Shown in pieces: positions 10,743 through 19,991 of a DNA stretch of 64,000 nucleotides (position 1 is its first letter; each line of letters starts with the position of its first letter). Origin of the DNA: Trichomonas vaginalis G3. Its lineage: Eukaryota; Parabasalia; Trichomonadida; Trichomonadidae. The position numbers and the translations under genes are program-made. The notes below the pieces were generated by a model. That model saw only the letters and a program-made list of their open reading frames with translations, searched no databases and was not told where the DNA came from. The stretch is from NCBI RefSeq assembly GCF_026262505.1, contig NC_067208.1, positions 4,597,962-4,661,961 of the forward strand. The letters run 5' to 3'.

Positions 10743-11576
10743 ATGCTTAGTAGAGGATTAGGTCAAAAAACAACAACAAAAGCATCAGACCCATTTGTTC
10801 AGCGTCTCAATCTCATTATTTCAGCTTACGATGAAAATAGCGAAGATTACAGATTTGCTCATATTCTATATAACTCCCAAAAGGATACAAAACAGTCAAA
10901 AGGACTCTTTGGAGGTAAATCAACAAGTCTTGGTGGTGGAGGTGGCCTTGGTGGCGGTTTAGGAAAGAATAAACCAAAATGTATTTCAGAAAGAGAATTT
11001 TCAAGCTACCAAGATCTTGCACCAAAAGGATTTGAGCCGACTGTACTTAAAAAAGATGACATTCCAAACAGAATGAAAGCACAAAAAGAAATTCTTGAAC
11101 AAATGAAGACAAAATTGCATCATATGTCAGAGAAAATAGCTAATATTAACAAAGATATAGAATTCTTTAAGAAAACAGATTTGGCTGAAGCTGCAAGTAA
11201 TAATCGTAAAATTTTAGATTTATCAATGCAACAGCTCTCCAAGAAGGAAGTTGGGGCCTTAAAATCTATTCAATTCAGTCGCGAAGAACAAGAACTTTTA
11301 GATAAACTTGAAGCCATCAAGGCACAGCTTAACGAACCAAATAAATTTGTATCACAGTTAAACAAACTATCGCTTTTACAAAAGTTCATGGAAGATTCTC
11401 AAGAAGATCAAGAAGATGAATTTAAAATTCCAGAAAAAAGACTTAAGGATGTTCAAGATGTTCTTGAGGTGAATGGAAAATCATTGGCAGCTCTTGAGGA
11501 ATCAATTAAGATCTACCAAACATTCGTTAAAGTTCAACAAAAATTATTAGATCAACAGCGCCAGAATTCTAAGTAA
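10743..11576 (+). CDS. Nucleoporin Nup54/Nup57-like protein
   Basis: A 277-residue protein counted from the ATG at 10743; the frame is open further upstream but has no earlier ATG. A short glycine-rich stretch (LGGGGGLGGGLGKNK) resembles a reduced FG/GLG region. The flanking sequence FVQRLNLIISAYDENSEDYRF, AHILYNSQ, then ISEREFSSYQDLAPKGFE and the long coiled coil (RMKAQKEILEQMKTKLHHM..., LNEPNKFVSQLNKLSLL) match the order of the Nup54 alpha-helical domain. In other eukaryotes this protein forms the central channel complex of the nuclear pore with Nup58 and Nup62. The residues quoted are visible; the assignment is by pattern recognition and would benefit from a profile search. Confidence 0.7.
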   Translation: MLSRGLGQKTTTKASDPFVQRLNLIISAYDENSEDYRFAHILYNSQKDTKQSKGLFGGKSTSLGGGGGLGGGLGKNKPKCISEREFSSYQDLAPKGFEPTVLKKDDIPNRMKAQKEILEQMKTKLHHMSEKIANINKDIEFFKKTDLAEAASNNRKILDLSMQQLSKKEVGALKSIQFSREEQELLDKLEAIKAQLNEPNKFVSQLNKLSLLQKFMEDSQEDQEDEFKIPEKRLKDVQDVLEVNGKSLAALEESIKIYQTFVKVQQKLLDQQRQNSK

Positions 11577-11770
11577 TACAGTTTATGTTCAATTATATTA
11601 ATAAAGATAAAATTATTTATGATACTTTAAATCTAATGTTTTAAATTATTGTATATTTTTGATTAGATTTCAGATATCACTATAAATATAGTATGTGTTG
11701 TAAAGACATATTTCTGTAACATGGCTTTAAAAATCAATTGCTTAAGATTACAAAGTAATATTTAATATTT

Positions 11771-12013
11771 TTATTCGAGAACAAAAGATTTAAGAGATGC
11801 CTTGATATCTCCGTTATTCTTTTCGATGAGATCAATTGCTGATTGCTTATCAAGTCCTGTATACTTCATAACAAGATTGAGATTTGAAGCTTCGATAACG
11901 AGAGCTGGCTTTTGATCCTTCTTTTCTTCGTTTAATTTGTTGATATCGCCCATATTTCCAACTGATGCTTCTTCTGCTGGCTTTAATGAGCTCTTTGGTG
12001 CCTGTTTTGTCAT
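11771..12013 (-). CDS. HYPK/NAC-alpha-type UBA domain protein
   Basis: An 80-residue protein. The first 35 residues are polar and disordered-looking. Residues 38-80 (ALVIEASNLNLVMKYTGLDK, then QSAIDLIEKNNGDIKASLKS) match the C-terminal UBA-like helix bundle shared by HYPK and the alpha subunit of the nascent polypeptide-associated complex, including the nLxLVM and NNGDI signatures. HYPK binds the NatA N-terminal acetyltransferase at the ribosome; NAC alpha binds nascent chains. The short length and absence of a NAC beta-barrel favour HYPK. Start ATG at 12013. Confidence 0.7.
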   Translation of the reverse strand: MTKQAPKSSLKPAEEASVGNMGDINKLNEEKKDQKPALVIEASNLNLVMKYTGLDKQSAIDLIEKNNGDIKASLKSFVLE

Positions 12014-12219
12014 TATTGGTTATACAGAATTTTTTTTCGAATAATCGTCTTACCACCATATTTACAAATTATTACCCCCTATTATATAGATTTTTACAAA
12101 TTGTTATGATATCTAACATTGTTATTAATCAGTAAAACAAATTCCGCTAACACAAATTCATTATGACCTCTAACATGGCTTTGATTTGGACTCAGTATCA
12201 AATGGAGAACAAAATGTTT

Positions 12220-12225
12220 CTTCAT
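12220..12225. repeat. Target-site duplication of element 1, left copy (CTTCAT)
   Basis: CTTCAT immediately precedes the first base of the left terminal inverted repeat and recurs right after the last base of the element (23967-23972). Six-base duplications are typical of Maverick/Polinton integration. The empty site would read CTTCATATGAAG, itself a palindrome. Confidence 0.9.
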
Positions 12226-13043
12226 AGTAGTATATGAGTGCGGGTTGTGTGACTTTTTTTGTTGCATCTATATATAGACGATGCATTAAAATATATTTAT
12301 TTATAAATCATTAAAAAATTAACATTAATTTTAAAATAATTTATTTTTTTATCTTTTATAAAAGAAGCTATATATAGATGATGTCAGATATTCCGCGATT
12401 AATTAAACATTGTTTAAATCCTGAATGGGTTAAACTTCAATTTAAAAATGAAGATTGTGAATTATTAAATGAATATGAAAGCCAAAATAAGCTAATGAGG
12501 TATAAATATAATGATAAAGAATATTTAATTTCATGGAATCAATGGAGTCATAATCAAAGACCTCATAAACGAGAAGAAGAAATTGAAAATAATGAAATGG
12601 AAATCATTGATGACATTAAAGAGGATGGAATTCCTAAATTTTGTAGAAAAACCTTTAGAACTAAGTTAGGAGCATATAAACGTAGAGTATTAAATCCTGA
12701 ATATCTTAAACATCAATTTAAAAAGGAAGACTGTGAATTATTAAACGCTAATGAATATGAAAATGCTAAATCAAAACTGAGATATAAATATATTGGAAGT
12801 GATGAAAGATGCAAAGATAAAGATAAAGTTTATACAGTTTCATATAATAACTGGCACACGTTAGGGATAAGAAAACATTTAGGAGATTATGGTAAAAGTT
12901 CCGAATTCTTCAAATCTAGTATGTACGAGAGAATAAAAGAAATCAGATATAATTATCATTCATGAATGAAAAATAAACTTTAAAAATTCATGTCTTACAT
13001 TTTTTGAATAATTTATTTTTTTTAATTCGTATGAAAATGAGTG
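12226..13043. repeat. Element 1 left terminal inverted repeat (818 bp)
   Basis: It reads as the reverse complement of 23149-23966, with no difference I could find by eye. It contains a full 195-codon gene, its promoter, and the promoter plus first codons (ATGAGTG) of the next gene inward. The outermost roughly 35 bases (through GGGTTGTGTGACTTTTTTTG) are shared with element 2; the rest is not. Confidence 0.92.
12378..12965 (+). CDS. TIR-encoded protein with two tandem repeat modules, left copy
   Basis: A 195-residue protein lying wholly inside the terminal repeat, so an identical copy exists at the other end. It has two similar modules: about residues 13-56 (LNPEWVKLQFKNEDCELLNE... ISWNQW) and 108-160 (LNPEYLKHQFKKEDCELLNA... 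VSYNNWH). The pattern CELLNxYE...KLrYKY...YxvSWnxW resembles DNA-binding repeat modules that accompany homing-type endonucleases in phages and giant viruses, but the zinc-binding cysteines of those modules are absent. Function is therefore a guess: possibly end recognition. ATGATG offers two starts. It sits behind the ATATATAGATG box just upstream. Confidence 0.7.
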   Translation: MMSDIPRLIKHCLNPEWVKLQFKNEDCELLNEYESQNKLMRYKYNDKEYLISWNQWSHNQRPHKREEEIENNEMEIIDDIKEDGIPKFCRKTFRTKLGAYKRRVLNPEYLKHQFKKEDCELLNANEYENAKSKLRYKYIGSDERCKDKDKVYTVSYNNWHTLGIRKHLGDYGKSSEFFKSSMYERIKEIRYNYHS

Positions 13044-14143
13044 TCAAGACTAACGACGTTAAAAAATTGGGATTCACAAACGAGGAAATAAAGGATATAT
13101 TAGAGGAGGCGAGTTATGAAGTTAATAAATATTATTTAAGAAATTGTCAAAAATTCGCGGAGTTATTAAATGATTTAGATTATGATGGAAAAATGAATAA
13201 AGATGATGTTATAAATTTCTTATATCCCACATCTGAAGAAGAAAAACCTAAAGAACCTGATGTTTTCCCTGAATATTATGAAGAACGGATTAAAGATGAT
13301 GAATATGATGAAATTGAAAGACTGGAAAAAATAAGAGATGAAATAGATGAAAAAATTAAGGAATTAAGAGAAGTTGAAAAATATAATGAGAATGAAGTAG
13401 AGGGTTTAATGAATATCCCAGCTTCAGAATCAGAAGTTCAAAAATCTCATGAAGAAAGATATAAAAATTACTTTTTGGAATCTACTAAAAATTTATTAGA
13501 TGGTGAAATAGATGAAACACTTTCAGAAGAAGGCACAAAATTTATTCATAAACATAAGTTACAATTTATTGACGATGGAGATTATCCATGTATATTACTT
13601 TCACCTCCTCTTGATTCTGAAAAATTCAAAAAAGCACTGAAAAATGTAACATATGCAACAAATACGATTAAGAAAGAAGACCATGATATTTACACAAATT
13701 ATTATTTAAATAAATGTGCAGGTGTTGATAAAGTTTTTGATTTGTTAGATAAAATATCAAAAGAAACAATTGGTACATATAAAATTTTATGCGATTGTGG
13801 TTTCATTATTGAAGATACTAATAATGTTTCATATGAAAGAACAGCACCGAAGGAAGACGAAGTTGAAAGGTCTATACCATTCGTTATTAAGAATATAAAA
13901 GATATGAAAACTTATAAACATTATATTTATTCATTTATTTCAGAAAAAATGGAAGCAACCCATAAAACATCATCTCATCATTTTATAGCTATTCATACAT
14001 TCCTTTTCAAAGTTGTGAAATTAAATAAGACAGGAATTAGATTTAATGTATCAGGGTACGCATTCTTGAGTAAATTAAAATGTATTCGTCACGTCGCAGA
14101 TGATAAAAATTTATGTGTTCTTAATTCATTTTATGGACTTTAG
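13037..14143 (+). CDS. Maverick conserved hypothetical protein preceding DNA polymerase (element 1)
   Basis: A 368-residue protein counted from ATGAGT at 13037, chosen because the element 2 homologue also begins Met-Ser; ATG at 13031 is an alternative. It has a charged coiled-coil-like middle (ERLEKIRDEIDEKIKELREV) and a conserved C-terminal half with several Cys and His residues (KILCDCGFIIED, ATHKTSSHHFIAIH). From about residue 95 it is nearly identical to the protein at 29696-30844, whereas the N-terminal 90 residues differ. Its position immediately upstream of a protein-primed polymerase makes a terminal protein or replication partner possible, but no motif proves that. Confidence 0.7.
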   Translation: MSVKTNDVKKLGFTNEEIKDILEEASYEVNKYYLRNCQKFAELLNDLDYDGKMNKDDVINFLYPTSEEEKPKEPDVFPEYYEERIKDDEYDEIERLEKIRDEIDEKIKELREVEKYNENEVEGLMNIPASESEVQKSHEERYKNYFLESTKNLLDGEIDETLSEEGTKFIHKHKLQFIDDGDYPCILLSPPLDSEKFKKALKNVTYATNTIKKEDHDIYTNYYLNKCAGVDKVFDLLDKISKETIGTYKILCDCGFIIEDTNNVSYERTAPKEDEVERSIPFVIKNIKDMKTYKHYIYSFISEKMEATHKTSSHHFIAIHTFLFKVVKLNKTGIRFNVSGYAFLSKLKCIRHVADDKNLCVLNSFYGL

Positions 14144-14207
14144 CCCTGGACTTTAAAAAAAATAAACTTTATTTTTATTTATTTTTTAATTTTTTATTCT
14201 TACATAA

Positions 14208-17200
14208 ATGAACAAAAACGGAACAGCTAAAATGAATGATAATCAAATAAGAGCCGAAGGTAGAAGGTTATTTAAACGCTTCTATAACATTCCTGATGGT
14301 GTTAATCCTAAAACTCGTAGAAGTTATTTAAATGAAGCCATAGATGCATATGAAGGATTTGACATTTCATCAGAAAGTGAGAGGTTAGCAAGAATGTTAA
14401 ACGTTAATATTGATTTTTATTATTGTGACCCTCAACCAGAAGACGTAGACATAAATAAGGTAGACTTTCCATTAGTGGAATCAATAATGATAGATCCAGA
14501 ATTTGAAACAGTAAATATTTTATTAACACAGAGTCCATGTGGAAAACTTCACGCTGACAGAATTACAGACGTTGAAGCACTCACAGGATATAAAGTTTGC
14601 CCCTTTTGCAAAGAAGAAGTATATTCTATCCGTGATGACCCAGAAAGGAAAAACCAAAGAAGATTTTTAAAACATTGTGAGAAATGTAAAGAAAATAATG
14701 GAAGATTAATTCAAGACGTTCAATTGCAAAACACACAACAACCATATGCACCACATATCACGAAACAGAAGATATATCAATGGCTATTAGCTCACAATTT
14801 GCAGGAATATTATAAACCAACAAGATATTATATTACTTTTGACTTCGAAACATTAGAGACTAAAGAAGAACTTCAACTTTCTGAATGTGCAACTTTGAAC
14901 GCTTACTTAAAACCATTTATGGTATCATCAACTGTCAAAATAAAGCCGCAAACGGACTCTTTGAGTCCTGAAGGTCTTTCAGACCGAAGCGGCGAGGTCG
15001 TAGACCGTGATAAAACATTTACGAGGAATTTTTGCTTAACATCAAGTGATTCGTTCATCTCTGATTGGATTGAATTTTTATTTTCAACCTGTTCATTAGT
15101 TGCTAAATCAAATATTGAACAATATGAAGAATTAATGAAGCCGCAAACGGACCAAACGGCGGGGACTTTGTCCCATACATTAAATGAAAAACAGAAGGAA
15201 GCATTTAAAGAACTTCTAGATGAGGAATTCAATAAAGTGAATATCATAGGTTTTAATTCGGGAAAGTTTGATTTAAATTTAATTCTTCGTGATTTAAACA
15301 CTGCAAAATGGAAAATAAAATCAATGCTGGGTTCTTCTTCTCAATTTAAGCAAATCATTGTAAAGAAAACAAACTGTCCATATGAATTAAGATTTATTGA
15401 CATCAGAAATTATATAGCGGGTGGAACATTAGACCAATTCACTCAAGATTTCGGAAACAATAAATCACGTGTTAAATCCTTTTTCCCTTATCAATTCATC
15501 ACATGGGAGAATTACGAAGATGAATTATATAAAGTGGAACCATTCACTCAAGATTCATTTTATTCAGCATTAACTCAAGAAACAATATCCGATTCAGATT
15601 ATCAAATATATCTCAATGATGCTAAAAATTTTGAGAATAGATTAGAATATTTTATTCATTATTGCAATAAAGACGTTGAAATTATGATTGACCCAATTGA
15701 TAAAATTATTGAAGAAACATTTGTTTATAAAATTGACATGCTTCATAATCTTTCTTTATCATCGAATGCATCAATGATTCGTTACGCGTTAGCATATAAG
15801 AACTTCAATCCTAACGAAACATATCCAGAAGAAGAAAATGTGGAATCAAGTTTTGAATTAACAAAAAAGTATTGGAAATATAAAATTGATTCATATAAGA
15901 AACAAGATGAAAAAGCAGAAAGGGATACTAAAAACAATGTTTCAATGGATGACTATCAATACTATCACGATTTAATCCTTTCATCTAAATGCAAAATGTG
16001 TGGTAAAGCGTTTACATATGCTAATAAACCAACATTAGATAGAATCGATAATGAAAAACCACATACCAAAGAAAATTGTCAGTTAATGTGTTGTTATTGC
16101 AATGTCGTAAAATCAAATAAAGATGAAGATGTTCAACGTTTAAGAATCAATTTAAGAAATTATGCATTAAAAAATAATTTACCAATGACTCTAGATTCAG
16201 TTGAAGCTTATCACATCCTCCGTAATGGAATTACTGGTGGTTTATCAAATGTTCAACATAGAGTAAATCTTAAAGGAATCACGCACATTAATAAACTTTC
16301 ATATAATCCAGAAACTAAAACTGTATCAAATGAGGACACTTCCAACATTATGACTCATTTCGTTGGTGTTGACTTTAATTCATTATATCCTTCATCATTT
16401 TCATCTAATCCTCATGATTTCATTCAATATACTGACCATAAAATGTATATGCCGGGAAGATTGAATGGTGTTATCATTTGTGATACAGCAACAAAGAAAG
16501 CAAAAGCATTGGGAATAATTAAGAAGAAAAATACTTTATTCGTGGCTGAAGTAAAGGGTCACATTGATGAAAAATACATTAATGATTACATAAACTTTTT
16601 ACCGATAATAAGAAACTTAGATATTATCACAGATGAAAAAACAATTGGTAGTTTTATGTATAATTACATGAAATCAAACAATCTACCAGTTGACCAGAAA
16701 CAGAGAAAATTAACTCAGTTAGCATCAACACACAACCAATATCAACCATTTTCTTCTTATTATCTTTGGTATCTAATAGACAGATTTCATTTTATCATTG
16801 ATGATATTCAATCAATTTTAACATTTACTAAAAACACTTGTTTTAATGAATTTGCGAACGAATTTATGAATGAAAGACAAAAGGCTGAATTAGAAGGAAA
16901 TAAAGGAAAAAGTTTATTTTGCAAGATTTCACTTAATGGATCATATGGTTACGATGCAATGAATACACAAAATTACGCAAAGACTAAAATAATGAATGCA
17001 CAGAAGGCACGCGTTGCATGTATGTCAAATAAGTTTAAAAACATAAGAGAAATAGGTGAAGATACGTATCAAGTGATGCTTAAAGATAGATTTTATAGAT
17101 GTGATACATGTTTACAAGAGGCATTCTTCACTTTAGATAACGCAAAATACTGGTATTTGGTTTTCATTTATGATTTTATGTATAAATGCATGGATGTTAA

Positions 17201-17474
17201 TCGTTTTCATTTCATTGAAGGTGATACTGATTCATTAAAATATGAACAGATTGACAATATCGAATTTTTGGAATTTTGGTTTAAATATCCTGATGGAAAA
17301 AAGATTGAAGTTAAAGATAAAGCTGATACTATAACAAAAACAATTACAATGACCGATCCGGATAGTGGGGAACAAAAAGAAATAAAACAAACGATAGAAA
17401 CTGGTGAAAGGTCAATTATTATCGATTATGATTCAAAGGATTATTATTCGATAATGTTAATGCTTGAATATTAA
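14208..17474 (+). CDS. Protein-primed DNA polymerase B fused to capsid-type C terminus (chimeric)
   Basis: A 1088-residue ORF. It has an N-terminal Cys-rich finger (VCPFCKEEV...HCEKC) and a 3'-5' exonuclease with DFET, NSGKFDLN and YCNKDVEIM. An HNH-like insert (CKMCGKAF...LDRIDNEKPHTKENCQLMC) precedes motif A DFNSLYPS; motif B is LNGSYGY and motif C GDTDS. Directly after GDTDS the frame continues into LKYEQIDNIEFLEF..., the last part of the capsid-type protein at 43304-43783 in element 2. The region following motif C, including the thumb, is gone, so polymerase activity is doubtful. Two extra in-frame insertions (about 14950-15008 and 15140-15175) rich in mini-palindromes are absent from the element 2 gene. 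Confidence 0.88.
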   Translation: MNKNGTAKMNDNQIRAEGRRLFKRFYNIPDGVNPKTRRSYLNEAIDAYEGFDISSESERLARMLNVNIDFYYCDPQPEDVDINKVDFPLVESIMIDPEFETVNILLTQSPCGKLHADRITDVEALTGYKVCPFCKEEVYSIRDDPERKNQRRFLKHCEKCKENNGRLIQDVQLQNTQQPYAPHITKQKIYQWLLAHNLQEYYKPTRYYITFDFETLETKEELQLSECATLNAYLKPFMVSSTVKIKPQTDSLSPEGLSDRSGEVVDRDKTFTRNFCLTSSDSFISDWIEFLFSTCSLVAKSNIEQYEELMKPQTDQTAGTLSHTLNEKQKEAFKELLDEEFNKVNIIGFNSGKFDLNLILRDLNTAKWKIKSMLGSSSQFKQIIVKKTNCPYELRFIDIRNYIAGGTLDQFTQDFGNNKSRVKSFFPYQFITWENYEDELYKVEPFTQDSFYSALTQETISDSDYQIYLNDAKNFENRLEYFIHYCNKDVEIMIDPIDKIIEETFVYKIDMLHNLSLSSNASMIRYALAYKNFNPNETYPEEENVESSFELTKKYWKYKIDSYKKQDEKAERDTKNNVSMDDYQYYHDLILSSKCKMCGKAFTYANKPTLDRIDNEKPHTKENCQLMCCYCNVVKSNKDEDVQRLRINLRNYALKNNLPMTLDSVEAYHILRNGITGGLSNVQHRVNLKGITHINKLSYNPETKTVSNEDTSNIMTHFVGVDFNSLYPSSFSSNPHDFIQYTDHKMYMPGRLNGVIICDTATKKAKALGIIKKKNTLFVAEVKGHIDEKYINDYINFLPIIRNLDIITDEKTIGSFMYNYMKSNNLPVDQKQRKLTQLASTHNQYQPFSSYYLWYLIDRFHFIIDDIQSILTFTKNTCFNEFANEFMNERQKAELEGNKGKSLFCKISLNGSYGYDAMNTQNYAKTKIMNAQKARVACMSNKFKNIREIGEDTYQVMLKDRFYRCDTCLQEAFFTLDNAKYWYLVFIYDFMYKCMDVNRFHFIEGDTDSLKYEQIDNIEFLEFWFKYPDGKKIEVKDKADTITKTITMTDPDSGEQKEIKQTIETGERSIIIDYDSKDYYSIMLMLEY

Positions 17475-18172
17475 ATAGCCTTAACAAAGAATTTTTCAAG
17501 TGATATTTTATATTCATCAACTATTTTATTATAAATATCATTATATGTTAAATGAAGTTCAGTTGTTGTTCCGTTCTTTGATATCTTAATTGTGCTAATA
17601 TCCTTTATAGGATTTATTTTTGCAACTGTTCCGCAGCATGAAACCTCATCATCTATGAAAAATTGAATCTTCACGTCTGAATCTTGAACATCACAAAGAA
17701 TGGCGATAATGTGAATTAATGATTCATAAGGTAAAATAATTAAACCGGATTGGTCAATTAAATTTATTATTGAATCATAATTATCAGTTATGATATCACG
17801 GTAAATTTTCATTAATTCAGAATTAATGTCTATTTTATATGGCGCATTGCGACTGTAATCGTAGATTCCTGGGTTCTCGATGTTTGATGAAAGAGGTGGG
17901 GGTATGTTGGATAAGTGGGAATTTCAACAGGTTCTTTACCAGGTTCAGATAAAATGATTGGGTCTCCATTCTCATGGTTTTTCTTCATTCTCCTCATTCT
18001 TCGGTAAGTCACGAGTTAATAAATTTGGTTGAGTTGCTGACCTTGTTAATTCAGGACTAACATTAACTTTAACATTTTGAATAATTCGTGATTTATCATC
18101 ATTTACGTTATAACCAACCGTAATCTCTGCTTTTGCGTTAGTGTTCTTTTGACTAGTGAAACGTCTTCTCAT
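17471..18172 (-). pseudogene. Broken copy of the 219-aa conserved Maverick protein
   Basis: It matches the intact gene at 43780-44439 across its length. A different segment replaces the spacer at about 17842-17900, and an extra T in the run at about 17980 (TTTTT against TTTT) shifts the frame, leaving three short ORFs. Conserved parts include the N terminus MRRRFTSQKNTNAKAEITVG and the C-terminal DDEVSCCGTVAKINP block. The product is probably virion-associated because its position beside capsid genes is kept in all three elements; this is inference. Confidence 0.8.
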
Positions 18173-18204
18173 TTATATTCGAATAAAAAAATATATTTAA
18201 ACTT

Positions 18205-19103
18205 TTATTTTGCTGGAACTTTTGAATCTATTATTTCCTGTATTTGTTCATGAAGTTGATTTTTAGCATTTTCATCGAAATTAATAGACCGAATATATTC
18301 ATTAATTGCATTCTTATAATCATCTGATTTCTCAAATTTTCTTTTATCTGATTCCTTAACTAAATCATAAGTTAAACCTCGTTGCTGATATAATGGTTTC
18401 TTAATTAAATCTTTGAATGCTTGAGATAAAGCACCTGATGCAATTCTTGCTACTATAATTGGTTGGAATTGCTGTTTAAGTTCATCTTTAACATTTGCGA
18501 AAACTGGATCGAATAAAGCAACTTTAAAGAATTTCTTAGCTGGAATTTCAGGTCTTAAATTTGCATATTGACCATCAAACTGGTTAGAATATCGTGGTAA
18601 TCCATCCGGTCCCTCTTCAATAGCATTTAATTCTTCATTGAAGTAAGAATATGGATTATGACGGTATGAATTAATTGGACCATTTTCACCTTCTCCAATG
18701 TATTGTTTAACAGCTTTTCCATTTTCATCAAATTGCATAGGATAATGTTCATTATATGCTTTACGTTTAGGATAATCCGTCATTGTTAATTTATACCCAT
18801 TTATGACTTTAATATTTCCTTGACCATCAGTAACGAAAACTTCATTTATTCCATCAGGTTTTCCATTTGGACCCGTAATGTCTGCTTCGTGTGCTTCCCA
18901 ATTTGGTCCGTGACGTTTGGCATATGCTTGAGCTTCTGGTAATGTTAAAACGTTTCTCATTTGTTTAACATCCTTTTGAAGACCGGCAACAATGTGGACT
19001 AATTCTTTCATTCCGTCTGGAACTTTCATAGTTCTATTATATGCACCCTTTTGTTTGTTCCTTGTTTTAATGGAACCTGTAGAAGATTTGCAATTTCTGT
19101 CAT
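18205..19103 (-). pseudogene. Frame-disrupted copy of the 299-aa Maverick protein (DGxxEVFV...NGYKL family)
   Basis: It corresponds to 44524-45423 of element 2. A one-base loss in a T run at about 19050 separates the first 26 codons from the rest, leaving a 274-codon ORF that starts at MKVPDGMKE (19029). The core motif ([20 protein letters not shown], then [11 protein letters not shown]) is intact. The last about 40 residues differ from the element 2 version. The shortened ORF might still be translated, so loss of function is likely but not certain. Confidence 0.75.
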
Positions 19104-19143
19104 GTTTAATTATAAATAAAAAATAAAAATTAATTATAAAAAG

Positions 19144-19967
19144 TTATTCGAATTTAATGGAACCTTTATTTAAATCAACTATTATTTTTCCATGTTCTCC
19201 TAATTGTTGATATTGTGTGTAAAGTTCATTAATGCTCATTGGTAAATTCACTTGATAAAGCATAACGTTCAACTGTTGACGACTAAAACCACTGAAAATG
19301 AAAAGGGTGGACAGGTTTGATTTAATGTTTGTGCTTAATGCTTTAAAGTATTGAACAGCCATGAAGAATGAACACTGAATGTGTCGACATTGAGTTAATA
19401 ATTGATTAAAATATGATTTCTCATTAGTTATTAGTTTTGATTTCACCGCATCATCTAGAAAATGAGTGAATGCAAAAATTCTCTATCAAAATTTGAAATC
19501 GAAAGTGTTTCAAATAATTCATCCCGTTGTTTATCAATAATTTATCCTCTAATCCTTGCTTCTTGATTGTATATATAATTCTTTATACATTACAAAGTTT
19601 TTTAAATAATCTTCTGCTTCTTCTTGTGATAAATAAATAATTGGAATTTTGATTAAATGCTTTAAAGATTCAAATGTATCATCTGAAGGTGAACCTGAAC
19701 GGTTGATATAAATTAACACATGTGAATAGGGGGAAGTGTTAGCAATAATGATAATTTGTTTTAATATCGTTAACGTTTTACCTTTATTTTGTTTACCAAT
19801 TGCTGCAGTGATTGAATTTAAGTAACATTCAGAATATGGAATTTTCATTAATTTTCCTTAGATAGAGCATTTCTATTATCACTCAATGCTTCATTAATCA
19901 TATCATCTACGTATGTATTATATACTCCCGCTAATTCTTCATAAGGTGTGTATGAATTTAAATCCAT
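19144..19967 (-). pseudogene. Frameshifted A32-like packaging ATPase
   Basis: It aligns with the intact ATPase at 45464-46291. At least four one-base losses (about 19458, 19545, 19570 and 19853, mostly in A or T runs) split it into pieces. Walker A (GKQNKGKT) survives in the 19549-19848 piece, and the downstream CRHIQCSFFMAVQ segment survives in 19144-19446. The lengths and order show it was once full length. As written it cannot encode the ATPase. Confidence 0.85.
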
Positions 19968-19991
19968 TTAATCAAAAATAAATTTATAATT

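Noticed and set aside
13004-13036. Upstream extension of the 13037 gene starting at TTG
   Set aside because: A TTG start is unlikely in a eukaryote, and the same leader bases lie in front of an unrelated gene at the other end.
14903-15301. Minus-strand 132-codon ORF opposite the polymerase
   Set aside because: Shadow of the polymerase gene; it contains no independent signal and is interrupted in the element 2 copy.
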